Shown piece by piece: positions 37,480 to 49,451 of a stretch of DNA of 64,000 bases. The position numbers and the translations under genes are program-made. Numbering within the stretch: the stretch's first letter is position 1; each line of letters opens with the position of its first letter. The notes under the pieces are model-generated. The model ran no database searches. It saw only the letters and a list, made by a program, of their open reading frames with translations, and had not been told where the DNA came from. The stretch covers positions 6,262,001 through 6,326,000 of the forward strand of contig JAAXNY010000001.1 in NCBI GenBank assembly GCA_013420905.1. Reading direction: 5' to 3'. This DNA comes from Collybia mongolica. Taxonomy: Eukaryota > Basidiomycota > Agaricomycetes > Agaricales > Clitocybaceae.

Positions 37480-40400
37480 CTAGGGAACGTCAAACGCGAA
37501 TGCACTTTTGTTCTCTGAGAGGAAGTCAACCAGCCACGCATAGCGCAGCTGATGGCCAGGCTTGTCTTCCTGTCCATGTCACGGACAGTCATATAGGACA
37601 TGTTGTACAGTTTCCAGGGGAGCACTGCACCTACAGGAGACAGATTCTTCCTTGAAGAATTGTGATCGGAATGCCCCAATTGGGGTGTGTCTGGTGATGC
37701 ATTGCACCACGCGAGTGGTCAAAGCATGGCTGTGACCAGTCTTGTGCATCCATGGCCCATTGTTTACATGGGTCGGGGTGAGCAGGGTGTCCTTTTTCGC
37801 ATAGAGCGTCAGGAAGTTGGAGCCAATATACTTCTTGGACTGGAAGAGAGACTTCCAGCCGTCAAGCATGCGTGTGACTGCTTCGCATCGTGCAAAGTCA
37901 GCAGATATAACCAGCGCTCCACCTGCCTCAACACGAGTCAAGACAGCACTGATGTGTGCCAGTTGGTGGTCTTCGATCTCCACTCCGTTTGTAATGTGGT
38001 GGAGGTGTATCTTGTGGATGGCACGGAGCTGCAGCCAAGGCAGCAGCACCTCGCACACTTTGAGGGCGGACGCTTGACCTGAGTGGTGAGACGCATCAAG
38101 GGAACGCCTAAGGGCGTTGGTGGAGTCAGAGAAGATGTGGACATCATGGATGTCCTCTAGTCCAATGTCAGCTGCCTGTTGGATGCCTTCTGCAACTGCT
38201 CGCAGCTCAGCGTCATCAGATGTAGAGAGGCCGGTAGTGTACCAGCCCTCATATAAGTCCCCAGCGTGCCAGATGCGGTAGACCGTGACTGACTGCATGG
38301 GAGGAGGGGGAGTGGATGCATCAGTGATGATGCAGATGCTCCATGGGGAGTGAGAGGCCTCATTGACAGCACTCTTCAGCGATGTGATGTGGTCTTTCAT
38401 GAAATCCTTGTGGTGATCACTGCCCTTAGGTGGGGGGGTGACAATATCATAGACTATGCGATCAGGGAACAGGTCCCTGGGCCACATGCCCGGTTGGTTG
38501 AGTGGGTGGACGGGGTCCAGATCCAGGAAAGAGAGGCCAAGGTTAGCCCAGGCCTCTACGACAGGCAATACAAGTTTCCCAAGCCTACGGCTTGGGTTGC
38601 AGGCATTGAGGGTCTCAACAGAGAATTTGTGGTTCCCGTCGATGAGGCAATGAAAGGTGTGCAAGGCCTGAAGCGCACGGGAGCGGACATGACTCCTTTC
38701 CACCAACTTCTTAACATGAAGGTGGATAGGGGGGATGCCTGCGAGGGTCCCACCAGCCCCGTTTGGGGATGTCTTGAAGGCACCAGTGATTCAAAGGCAA
38801 GCACACCTTTGCATTTTCCGGAGGTTATCGAGAGGGCCTGCCATGCGGGCCCCCTCATACATCCAGAGCCTGCTCCCATATGTAGCAATGGGGAGAACAC
38901 AGGCTCGGTATAGCATTCGCTTGTGCTTGGGCCTAAGCCTGCGCACAGAGTTGCCAAGGGAGAGCATAGCCTTCACAGAGGTGAGGGCTTTGTTTGTGTA
39001 TCGCTTGACGTGCTCTCTGAATGTGAGGGGATGGTCAAAGAAGAACCTGAGGTAGCACCAAATGGTGCCAGGGCGGAGGGGGGTGTCCCCAGTATATGGG
39101 GCGTAGCCAAGGTCGATGTCAGGGTTGATATCGCCATGTTTTTGAGAGAAGTGGAATCCCTCAGACTTGCTGTGTTCAAGATCCAAACCCATTGCCTGGG
39201 TGAGCTCGAATATGACTTTGTAAGCTCCCTTGAGCTTAACAAGGTTCTGTTCAAACGTGTCCGATTGCACTATAATGGTGCCGTCATCCACGTAGGAAAT
39301 TAGCAAAGCTATGCGAACCCTCCATTCAAACTCCTTGAGGAGGGGTGCGAGGCATAGAGCAGAGAGGATAGGGGACATGGCAGAGCCCTGTCCCAGACCA
39401 ACGCTGGACGGGAAGAGCGGGGACAGTTTGTCGTCCCACGCGTATCTAGTATGACGATCGACGAGGTATGACCTAAAGAACGCAACCACTTCTGGTGCGA
39501 ATCCCTGTCTCTCGAGGATGTGTAGGAGGACCTCATGGTTTATGGATGGGAAGAACTGAGCAAGGTTGAAGGCAACGATGCTAGTCTTGAGTTTGGCATG
39601 CCATCCAGAGCAGACAACGTGTGTGAGGAAACAACCAGCATCCTCGGTGGAGTTCTGATGGACTCCTCCGAACTGGTTGGGGTGGAGTACACCATGTTGA
39701 GCAGCTTCAAACTGCATCCTGGTGGACAACATTTTCTCTAGCAGTTTGCCCAGCGTGTTCAAGAGAACTATTGGGTGAAACGACTTGGGGGTGTCATATG
39801 ATGGTTTACCAGGCTTGGGTATGACCACCATAATGGATGCTTTAAACTCGGCGGGCCAATGGCCTGATGATAGACAAGCATTTGCAAGCCACAAAAGTAG
39901 TTTGCCACACCAATCATCTTGGGTGATCCGTTTAAGGTGATGCCACAAAATGTGATCCGGCCCAGGGGCGGATCAATTCGAAGTGCCTGATAAGGCATCC
40001 GACAGCTCAGCAGCAGAGTAGGGGACCCACACCCGAGTTGTAGGTGAGGCCCAAGTGTTACCCAGCTTGTCAAGGTTGATTGGCCTATCAATAGCTGAGT
40101 TGAAGGTGGAGTGCAGCGCGTTCCATAGCGACTCTGTGGTGTTGCATGGCATGCCTTGGTACGAGATGGCCTCGACCGGAGGTGTCTTGCGTGGGCCCAC
40201 CCAGTCCATGAGATCCCATGGTCTGAGGTTAGTATTAGCAATTTCGTCAATGCGCTTGTCGAAGTGCTTTCATTTCACTTTATGCGTGGTGGCCTTGAAG
40301 GCCTTCCAGTCCTCTGGGAGATCAGAACTCATTGCCTCAGACCTCGTCTGGGCGCAGTCCGAGTCCCACCAAGACTTAGACCAGGCGCAAGCCCGGTTAG

Positions 40401-41334
40401 TCTTAGCGTGATGGGACCATGCCGTTTCAAAGCCCTTAGCTATCGCCTGAGCAACTAGTTGAGTTTGTTCCGCTGACATGATGTCAGGGATTTGGATGAG
40501 CCCGAGAAGTAAACACACTTCCGCGAGGAAAGCAGCTTCTTCTTCGGAGTCAATTTTGATTGACATCTTCCCTTCAGGGAATTCGACCCTAAGGGGGATG
40601 TCTAGGAGTAGAGGGAAGTGATCCGGTTCACCCTTCTCGCCTATCATCAGGTCAGCTGTGTATCCCCAGAATGCCGGGACAAACACAAGGTCAAGGACCG
40701 AGCCGCGCAGAGCTGCGTTATATGGCTGATGTGTGACCCGACCTGAGGGGGGGGCAATCCTCTCAAGGCTGAGGGCGGCTGCGCACTCCATGAGCCTGTT
40801 GGCCATGGGGTGCTCATGATTGAGGGTAGCATCCCAATGTGCTGAGGGGCAATTAAAATCACCCCCCATATAGCTAACATCGGGGAATTCATCCAGATGG
40901 TCCTTGAGGAGTCGGATTGCTGATCCATTCTCATCTGAATAGACATTCATCAGATGCACTAGGCCAAGGTGACCTCGTACAGTGATGAGCATGACATTGC
41001 GGTGGTTAACAATGTCTGATTGGAGCTTAGGTTTCACTGAGCGGATAGCTTGGTTGACGTAGGCCATGACGTGCGGCCGATCTTTGGCAGCGTCAAACCC
41101 TTTGGGGAACATGGGAATCCAGTCTGGGTGGACAGGTGGTCCCCTGATGGGGACCCCGTCTTTTTTGGTCAGGGAGGCTGTATACCATACAGTGGCCCAT
41201 GGTGGCTCCTGCAGGAAGAGAATGTCAGTGACGTCCTTGCGGCATTCTAATAGGTCAACTGTCCAGTGTCGTTTGCGCCCGACATTTTGGCAGTAGGTTC
41301 TGAGCGTATTTACATTACAAGTTGTACTAGACAT
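37480..41334 (-). pseudogene. LINE ORF2: endonuclease, reverse transcriptase, RNase H
   Basis: About 1285 codons in one frame, from ATG at 41334 to TAG at 37480, interrupted only by in-frame TGA codons at 40270, 39973, 38791 and near 37576. AP-endonuclease domain: FLQEPPW, MGGDFNCPSAHWD, GSVLDLVFVP, DHFPLLLDI. Reverse transcriptase: PKPGKPSYDTPKSFHPIVLL, GLGQGSAMSPILSALCLAPL, and the catalytic LISYVDDGTII, followed by the thumb (LPIATYGSRLW). RNase H: IITDAS, DAELRAVAEGI, HIFSDSTNALR. The C-terminus has Cys residues and HVLYDCP, a zinc-binding tail. At least two of the four TGA codons read most simply as former CGA codons, that is C-to-T change at CpG. No frameshift was needed, so decay is mostly by point mutation. 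Confidence 0.92.
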
Positions 41335-41352
41335 TAATCAAGTAACTTTTTG

Positions 41353-42244
41353 TCAAATCGCTCGAGTACCCTCCCTGCGTCCTTGGAGCCTGTCTCCTGT
41401 AACGGTAGGGAAGGGGGTATCAGCAGAGGGCGCGAAGCATAAGAGCTCATTGCCTACCTTCTGGGCAGTGTACTTGGCCGCTAGCCATTTGGCCTCGTAG
41501 CGGTGTTTCCAAAAGGAACACTTCCTGTCGTCAGACTCATGGGCAAGGCCACAGTTGACACATCGGGAGGCATGGGGGCACTTATGACCTGCCGGTGTGG
41601 CAAGTCTTGGTGGGGTGGCCTTGGGGGCAGCCTTGCAGCACGCCGCCAGGTCGCGGTGGTTGTGGGCATCATGGGGCCCGCCACAGTAGGAGCACAGTTG
41701 AGCTCTGAAGGGACAGACCTCCTTGCAGTGGCTGAACCTCCAGCACTTTGTGCAGATAGGGACTCCTATCTGCTTATCAGCGGGTAAGATGGTCAAGGAC
41801 TGGGACCTGAGCATGAAGCTCTTGTTCTGGAGGCTGTGGAGGTGGGTGCCTCCATGAGAATCGTAAATGTCAAAGAACACAGTGCATGAGTCCGACGTTT
41901 TGGAGTTTCTGACCACGCGGGGGAGTGCCCCCTGGTACAGATGGATTGCACCTTTCCATTTGCAGGATTCAAGGATAGTCTTGACCTCCAAAGGAGTGAT
42001 GGGAATGGGCTTCCCGGACTCGTCATATGTGATGGTGGTACCAAAGAAGGGGAAGTTGGGGATGCAGAGGAAGGTCTTGGAGGACCCGACCTCAACCTGT
42101 GTCTCTGTATCGGCCCCTTGAGCCTCCTTTGCCTTGGCGTCGAAGAACTGGTAGAGGACTTGGAGGTTGTCTTCGGAAGGCACAGAATCCATGACGAGGG
42201 ACAAACCCCCAAGATGGTTCCATGTTTCCACAACGGTGCGGATG
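41353..42244 (-). pseudogene. LINE ORF1, C-terminal part with zinc knuckles
   Basis: Continuation of ORF1 after the KDZ insertion. Starting VETWNHLGG, it contains a folded core (FLCIPNFPFFGTTIT, AIHLYQGALPRVV) and then Cys/His clusters typical of LINE ORF1 nucleic-acid binding: CTKCWRFSHCKEVCPF, CSYCGGPHDAHNH and CVNCGLAHESDDRKC. It ends 16 nt before the ORF2 start, as in two-ORF LINEs. Joined to 47990-48956 across the duplication, the frame continues (TIR then TVVETW). Confidence 0.9.
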
Positions 42245-43309
42245 GAGGTCTTTACACTAAGCCACATAACCCATGCGGACTCCGCACGGACTCATTTGGC
42301 AGGACGCTCAGTCAGATGATAGTCCGCGTCAATCCACGTGAAATCATGCGGACACACGGACAAGCATGGCCGGACAGCTGATAGAGTCCGCGCGGCCAGA
42401 TGCTGACTAATATTATTTCTAATCAGATTATTAATGTAATTTTTATTGACTCAAATTATGTAACTGAATGACCTAATATAACGGTGCTGAAAAATTTGCA
42501 CCCAACGAGATTCAAACGTGCACAGGCAGAAGCATTACATAATATTTTTGACATTCATAACTGTTAGGCCAGACTGGCATTCATAGCTGAAAGATACATG
42601 GCCTCAAGTCTACGCGTTTCAGTCACATGATTACAGGCATGTGCCGCGGTCACATTACCGTTGCCACGTCTTTGTTGATTATCTTCAACCACATCAACGA
42701 CCGCCAACGCACCAACTGCCAACGCACCCAACATCGCCCAACACCAACCAACAAACCAACGCCTGACGCCGGTATGCCAGCAACAACACACTCTACAGGA
42801 TCCACCACGCACAGCGGCTTACGCTGCTCGTTGCCTCCTCCATCAAAATCTTGCAAGTGCGCATTATTGAGCGCCAACAAAACCGCTGCTGCGGCCAAGA
42901 AGACCAAAACAAAAGCAAAAGCCCCTCAAGCACCCGAAGCGCCCGGAGACACACAAATGGCAAACAACGAGGCTGAGGGAAGTGGGGGAAACGGTGGAAA
43001 AGGACGCGGAATGAGGGGACAGCACGGAAAGGGCGCCCCGAGGGGCGGAGGGAGGTTAGAGAATCTCGTTTCCTTACGCGCTCACCACACAGACTGTCCC
43101 CCCCTCCAGGAAAACGTCAGGAACCCGAAATGACGAGGACGCGGCTGCCAATGCCCAAGGTGCCCCAGTGCACCTAACTGCGTGCATTCAATTTTTATTA
43201 TAATTGCATCCCCCCATTACTAATTCTCCATCCCAGGACCGAATGTGCGCTCGATGCAGGAACCGCCAGCATCACACCCCCACCTCATGCATGATCGGCC
43301 ACCACACCC

Positions 43310-45214
43310 ACGCTGCCAGTACAGGGCGAAGTCACCCGAACGACAACTGGGCGTCTGCGACGCTCAGATATCAAGACGATACCCGAGGAAGGCAACAACG
43401 ACGACAATGACGACAAAGATAGCAGCGGCAACAGCGACGACGAGGCCAGCGGCAACGACGGCAACAGCAGTGGCAGCAACAATGACGGAGAAGCGGATGA
43501 CTACAACAAAAACAAGGACAATGAGGACAACAACAATGAGGACAACAACGAGGACAACAACGAGAACAACAACAAAAACAACAACGAAGGTGCAGACAAA
43601 GGCATGGACAAAGGCGAACCGCACAACGATGGAGCACACGACGGCGATGATGAGGAGAAGGCCAGCAGTGAGCGAGTGCCACCCCACACCACCATGGCCA
43701 GTAACGACGATGGCAAGGCCTCCACCCCAATCCCTGACACTATTCAAGAAGCCACCCAGGACAATGCAGAAGGCTGGGGTGATGAGAAGGGTGAGGATGA
43801 AGGTACTGATGGTAGGCTATACCTACTCATTCCATACTATACATCTTTTACATCTACTTTACTAGCTATGGGACCCAACACAGATACAGGTAAACTTTGT
43901 ATTTAGAAATTGAAAATAAAAATAATCATTGACTTTTATCAATATAAATAGGGGGAGATATCCATATGTCTAGCCCCCCAATTAGTCCACCCAAATTTTA
44001 TGGTGCTTCTCGCACAACTGGGGGGATTATTAGGGGGAGGGCACAAGGGAATGCCTTGAACCATGCAGACCTGCAGGAGCTTGGCTCTATGGACAATTTC
44101 CCAGTTATATCTCAACAAGGCCATGTTCAGGTCTATACCAACAGAGAAAGACAAGGTTTACCAACCTTTTTTAAACATGATGTAACCTCAACTCTTGGAC
44201 CAGTTCGACCTTATCCGATCTTCTATCACCAGTTCGTAGTAAGTATATTCAATTTTAATAACCTAATTTCTTTTTGACCATATAGTAACAGAACAAAACC
44301 AACGCATTTTTGTATTTGAAGAGACTGGCTGGGCTATAAAGGGAAGGTATGAAACAGCACTCAGAAAAAATGATGAAGCTATCTGGGTGGCCAAAAATGG
44401 AAAACAAACTCTTGACTTTTATATTGTAAGTTTTTTATGCACTTGTTATATCATTTCCTAACTAACTAAACTTTATTTCTAATTACTCTCCATTTAGGAG
44501 TCTGATAATCCATCTACAAGTCACCACTCGTCTACTCCATACTCTATTGCTTCTGATCCTCCAGGTTCTGGAACTGTTACACGTGCTCCAAGCCCTGATC
44601 CATTCTCTAGTACTGTTAACTCTGGCTCTGGCTCTGGCTCTGGTTCTGGTTTTGCTTCTGGCTCTGACTCAGTAGATCCACTCAAGGCAGCTATCTTAAC
44701 TAAGCTAGGGGTGTCTGTACATCTTGCTAGTCGTCAGGACTGGGGTCTTTGTAGTTCTTTTGCTAAGTGGAAAGGCTATCTAGATGCCTGCTCTGCTTAT
44801 AAGGAGTTTGTGGAGACTAAGAAATGGACTGGGCCAGTACTGACTGGAAGAGCTCTAATTGAGCTTTTTGTCTCTAAGTCCCACTTTCATGACCATTTTA
44901 CCATGTTTGGGGATGTCATTCAATTCCCTGAAATGGTTGAGTGGCTGGAAAAGTCTGGAAGTGATTCAGTATTCAACAAAGAGGTCTGGGGCTATCACAA
45001 GGTGAACTACAACTTTAAAGATCTGGCTAAATGGTTGGACCTGGAAAAGAAGAGGCATTTGGAGGGGGAGAATTCTAAAAAGAAGTCTGAGAAGAAGAAG
45101 AAAGGCAAGGAGCAAGAGAAAGGGGAGGGGAGTTCTAAGAAAGGAGGAAAGGATTCAAAGGATAAGGGCTCAGGTGGAAAAAAGGGGGGAAAGAAATCTA
45201 AGCAAGTCAAGTAA
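43310..45214 (+). CDS. KDZ-element partner protein, acidic N-terminus and Lys-rich tail
   Basis: Multi-exon gene of the large KDZ element; 5' start not resolved, and upstream exons back to about 42630 are possible. The first part is low complexity (Asp/Asn/Glu/Ser repeats). Introns at 43812-43865 and 43890-43951 keep phase and lead to MSSPPISPPKFYGASRTTGG, then GHVQVYTNRERQGLPTFFK and TSTLGPVRPYPIFYH. The next exon gives RIFVFEETGWAIKGRYETAL and NGKQTLDFYI. The last exon has a Ser/Gly run, DWGLCSSFAKWKGYLDA and a C-terminal Lys/Glu tail ending KKSKQVK. I could not make the phases agree at the intron near 44240-44283, so a 1-nt shift may break it. No known domain. It is the likely second subunit or DNA-binding partner of the CxC protein. 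Confidence 0.65.
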
Positions 45215-45305
45215 ATAAATGTGTATTAGAGTATTATTCTGACTATTCTGTTTTCTTGTTGGTTCTTTTTACAGTCTACAGCTGCTATCTGGAGTGTTCT
45301 TAAGA

Positions 45306-47721
45306 ATGTTCTTATTTTTCTGGGACTTGGATCTGATTATCTGGCATTTCTCTGGAGTGTTCTTATTTTTTTGGAACTTGGCTCTTATTATCTGGAATCT
45401 TCCAATCTTACTCTGGCTAATTATGGGACTGGGTTATTTGCCATTGGCATCAGCTACATCTGAAAAAGTTCCATTTCCAGATGTCTCTTTTAAAGTGTTC
45501 AGTGATTTTATCCTAAACAACTTCAATCCAACAATATCACTGTCATCTGTTCTACTGGTCTTATTTACCATGACAGACAATACAGATGTTCTGAGCTTAC
45601 ATGCAAGACAAAAAAATCCTATATATAGTACAGAAATTAAATCTCCCATATCTGGATGGATTCGAGCCTTAGCTCGTGCACTGCATGAAAAGATGGGGAA
45701 TGACAGTGATGAACTTTTCCAGACAACTGAGATCAGGTCAAGAAGACGCAGAACAACAGAACAAAATATTGTCACTGATATTGGAATGAAGCTGGATCAG
45801 CTTGCTATTGTGTTGACTCTATATCCATATAATAGCAAAGGCAAATATCTGGGAAAGCTGGAACCTATATCATATAAATCATTTGAATCAGCTCAAGTTA
45901 TTTGTCCATATTCAGTTGTCTGTGAAACCACAACATGTGATCCTCAGTCACTTTTGCAAATCTCACATTCTAGAGACATTCCAAGAGTCACATTAATAAA
46001 AGGAACAACTATTCATGAAAATGTCCAGGTCTTGACAGGGCAATGTCCACAATGTAAAACATTGTATCTTGCAGATCATGAGCGATTGCCATCTGACCAT
46101 GAAAATGGAAAGTTTATGTGGATATACCTCAATTCAGCAAAGTTCATAAAAGTTGGTTCAAATCTCTGGGTGGATCGCGTATTCTTGGGTGGTGTTGTTG
46201 ATGGCATGTATAGTTTTCATGCTTCATCATCAGCTTATGCAGAATACTGGAACAATAGCTTCTGGAGAGGTGCCTCAGTTAATGCAAATAAAGTATCACA
46301 CCGTCAAATATGGGGATCATTTATACAAGAGTCTATCAGATCTATTGCAGGTGCAGCTAATATGAATCTAGAGGTTCAGGAAGGCTTATCTACCAATGAA
46401 CTCACAAAACAAGCATTTAAAGAACTAGGTGAAGATGGAATTATTGGAATTGCCAGTGATCATGCTTGTAGTGAATGTTCACAGCCATATAAAAGAACAG
46501 CAGAGCTAATTAATGGAGATGATGCTGCTGCCCTTGTTGGCATTGATCAGAATACTAGAGCAGTTCCAAGGTTCACTGGAAATAGAGAACAGATACTCCC
46601 TGATCCTGATGCACCTGAACCTGGGCAAGCTGATAATACTATGGATATTGACTGTCTTGAGGTAAAACTAAGAGTTGTGGATGGGATGGTTACAGGCCCA
46701 CAGAAATGTGCAATTGATGGCTGTACATCTGAAGTTGTTAATTTGCGAGGTGGGGTATTTTGTGCCACACATCTAGCAGAATATGGGGACAGATGTCATG
46801 TTCGGAATTGCCAAAACCCCAATGTCAATGGCACTTGTGCATGTAGGGAACACCAGCACCTATGGGCCAGACATATTGCCAACCACAGTAGGCAGACATA
46901 TGCTGGTGCAAGAAGGGCAATCAATAGGCCAGCTGAAAATCTACCTTGGCAGACTGCTGCAGTACCATTCAGACAAGCACATGATGAACATACTCCAGAA
47001 AGTGAAAGAAGTAACTACTTCACAGCATCACGTTACTACTGTGTTGAAACAATTTGTGCTCCCTGTGGTGTTGTTGTTGCATGGACCAAATTTGATAAAT
47101 CAGAGTCACCTACAAAAATCTTAGAATTTTTGGAGAAGGTTTATCCTACTGAAGAGTCAAGACCAGCATATATCTGCATTGACAAAGCTTGCCTTGTTCT
47201 CCGCACTGCTGTTGCAAATGGGAGCTGGGATGGGGTGTGGAAATCAACAACTTGTTTTATTGTTGATGCATACCACTATATAAACCATCGTGCTGAAGAT
47301 TACTTATGCCGAAAGTGGTGTAACCCTGCTCCAAAAAATGGTTCTGCACCAAATTTAGTTGTAGTAGCCCATGATAAGGATGGAAATCCTTATTACAAGA
47401 GAGCCTTCAATACACAGGTATGTTAATGTGTGAGCTTTAAATGCAGTCATGCTTATTACAATATTACAGGCATGTGAACAATTAAATGCATGGTTAGGAG
47501 GCTTTGATTCAATTATCAGAAGAATGAAGCCTAGTAATTTTGACTGGTTCTTGCATGCCATGGTGTTTTACCACACAAGATATGTGATTGAAAAGCAAGC
47601 AAGTAGAGATTCACCACCCCAGGTACAACAGGAGGAGCAGGAAGAAGATGAAGATGAAGAAACAGAAGTACAGCCAAACATTGATATGGCTGCAGAGGTT
47701 GTAGATGGGGATGTTGAATAA
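45306..47721 (+). CDS. CxC5/CxC6 cysteine-cluster protein associated with KDZ transposons
   Basis: Main protein of the KDZ element: exon 1 to 47417, 52-bp GT-AG intron, exon 2 from 47470. The reading frame is open from 45294; the true start is uncertain, and the N-terminal hydrophobic segment may be intronic or leader sequence. The first Cys cluster (CPYSVVCETTTC ... CPQCKTLY) fits CxC5. A DNA-binding-like second cluster follows: CSECSQPYKR, CAIDGCTSEV, FCATH, CHVRNCQNP, CREHQHLW. The C-terminal domain (CxC6 type) reads YYCVETICAPCGVVVAWTKF, YICIDKACLVLRT, FIVDAYHYINHR, CRKWCNPAP, and across the intron FNTQACEQLNAWLGGF. Asp (IDKAC), Asp (VDAYHY) and Glu (ACEQLN) are spaced like a DDE nuclease triad. 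I infer a transposase; the acidic tail ends at 47721. The frame is intact. Confidence 0.85.
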
Positions 47722-47989
47722 ATATAGTTTTATGTGTAGTTACTAGTATTATATGTGTTAGTAGTATATAAATGAGTGGTTACCTAGTATTGGTTACTAG
47801 TATTGGTGTGTGTTAGTAGGACATAAATGGGCAAATTTATAGAGTCTGCACGGAGTCCACACGGACTTGTATGGACTTTTGCAGTTTGTACTGATTTATA
47901 TTATTTATATGGTGTCCGTGCGGAGTCCGCATGGATTTTTGCAGTCCACGCGGAGTCCACAAGGACACGTGGGGGACTGTAAAGTACAG

Positions 47990-48956
47990 TGCGGATGGTT
48001 CGATGATTGGAACCAAGAATGCTGTTAATCATCGGTATAATGGGAGCATTGTCCCAGTACACTGGCAGGGAGCAGAAGACCACAACTTCTTTCCAAGAGG
48101 AACCGTGGGTGGTGGAATGCTTCACGTTGGCGTGAGCCTGTTCAGCGTTGATGTGGGAGTTGGCAGCCCCACCCACAACAATCTGTTGCACTTGGACGAT
48201 GGATGCATTGGGAGCCAAGGGGAAGGACTTGGCCATTTGGACTAGTCCCTCCGCCGTGGCAGCGGCACCCTTCCTCCTCTTAGAAGGGGGAGGTTGGGGG
48301 AGAGGGGCAGCAGCAGCTGCCATAGATGCAAACGAGGCCGGGGTTGGCCGAGGGGGGGAGGCGGAGGCCGTCTGGACGACTGAGCCAGGATGAGCTTCCT
48401 TTGGGGCCTGCAGAGACCTGCAGGATCAGAGGTAGCATTGGACAAGTGGGGGGGCTGCTGCCCTGACCCAGGGGGACCATACTTAGGGGGGGGGGGGAGC
48501 GTCAGGGGGGAGCTGGCTCCAAAGGCTGTTGATGACCTGTTGTAGGGCGGCAACTTGAGAGGTCCCATTGGCAACATGCCGTATGAGGCCGATTTCAAAG
48601 GCTGAGTATACAACCTGGAGGAGCTCAGTGGCAAAGGTGTCAGTGAGGTGTGCAGGGATGCGGTATCCTTTTTCAGTCCAGAGGTTCATAAGCTCTGTCG
48701 TGTTATGGAGCAATGAGGTAGCTGCCTGGACATCAATCTCTGCTGATTCTTTCGAACTGGTTGGGAGGAAGGCATCAGCGGGGTTATCAAAGCTCTCCTG
48801 GAAGGAGTTCATCTCCACCCCCTCCAAGGTTTCCTCTTGGTCCTGGGGAGGTGGGGCTGGGGCTTTGCCTTTGGCAGACGACAATGTGACGGTGTCATCG
48901 TCTGCCGCAGTATCCATTGGAGTGGAGGAATCCACCTCTGATGCGGGTGCAGGCAT
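47990..48956 (-). pseudogene. LINE ORF1, N-terminal part
   Basis: ORF1 starts at ATG 48956 (MPAPASEVDSSTPM; a stop lies just upstream in frame) and has an acidic, Ser/Pro-rich N-terminus with a helical block (TELMNLWTEKGYRIPAHL). A run of 12 G on the plus strand (48486-48497) shifts the frame. The rest continues in other frames as a Pro-rich linker and MAAAAAPLPQPPPSKRRKG, then NSILGSNHRTIR up to the KDZ insertion at 47989/47990. Confidence 0.8.
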
Positions 48957-49274
48957 GGGTGGTCAAAAGAAGACCCATTGTGCGATAGTAGGGAGGCCCG
49001 GGGGTCTCTGAGGAGTTGTGCTCCTGGTTGGAGCAGGGGAGGAGGACCTGCGAAGGTAGTCGTGAATGTCCAGTGGTTTCGAGGCACATTCTGCCAATCG
49101 TTGAGATCAGCTGGGTGGGTTGTCTTTGCCCATGTCGGAGGCATGGGGCTTGGTTGGTAGAGTATTATCAGGGGTGATCTAGGGCAGCAGGGTGCGTAGG
49201 ACGACGATGACAACTACAATGGTGGCTGTGCACGTCGTGGTAACAAGTCAAGAAGTGATGGCACCTGCCACATC

Positions 49275-49451
49275 ACCAGTGACTGCCTGCCCACATCTGC
49301 TAGTGAGCAGCTAGCATGATGGACATGGGTGGTATAGTAGTGTATTCCATATGGTAGAACTGTCACCTGGTGGGTGGGTATGCACCCCTGGATGTACTGT
49401 CTAGACCAAGTAGTGCCAACCACCCCTGTGCCCAAACCAGGTGTGTGTTAC
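49275..49451. other. Flank of the LINE insertion
   Basis: Direct continuation of the sequence that ends at 37145 once the LINE and one TSD copy are removed. No gene. Confidence 0.5.

Larger units (their letters stand above)
42245..47989 (+). mobile_element. KDZ-type element, large copy B
   Basis: A 5745-bp element with the same ends as copies A and C (GAGGTCTTTACACTAAGCC at the left; CTGTAAAGTACAG at the right) and a perfect 8-bp duplication TGCGGATG (42237-42244 and 47990-47997). Subterminal GC palindromes occur at 42270-42400 and 47835-47965. It carries two plus-strand genes: an acidic/Lys-rich partner protein and a CxC5/CxC6 cysteine-cluster protein. An 8-bp duplication is what KDZ/Zisupton-type transposons produce. 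I did not find a classic full-length KDZ transposase or a TET/JBP gene inside it. Confidence 0.88.
37146..49259 (-). mobile_element. Tad/I-like LINE, full length, split by a KDZ element
   Basis: Minus-strand non-LTR retrotransposon. Its poly(A) tail appears as T10 at 37146-37155 and its 5' end is at 49259. A perfect 15-bp target duplication GGCACCTGCCACATC flanks it (37131-37145 and 49260-49274), so both ends are intact. Removing the KDZ insertion (42245-47989) and one copy of its 8-bp duplication leaves about 6.36 kb. ORF1 is gag-like with zinc knuckles; ORF2 has endonuclease, reverse transcriptase and RNase H, the layout of the fungal Tad/I group. Both ORFs are now broken. Confidence 0.93.
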
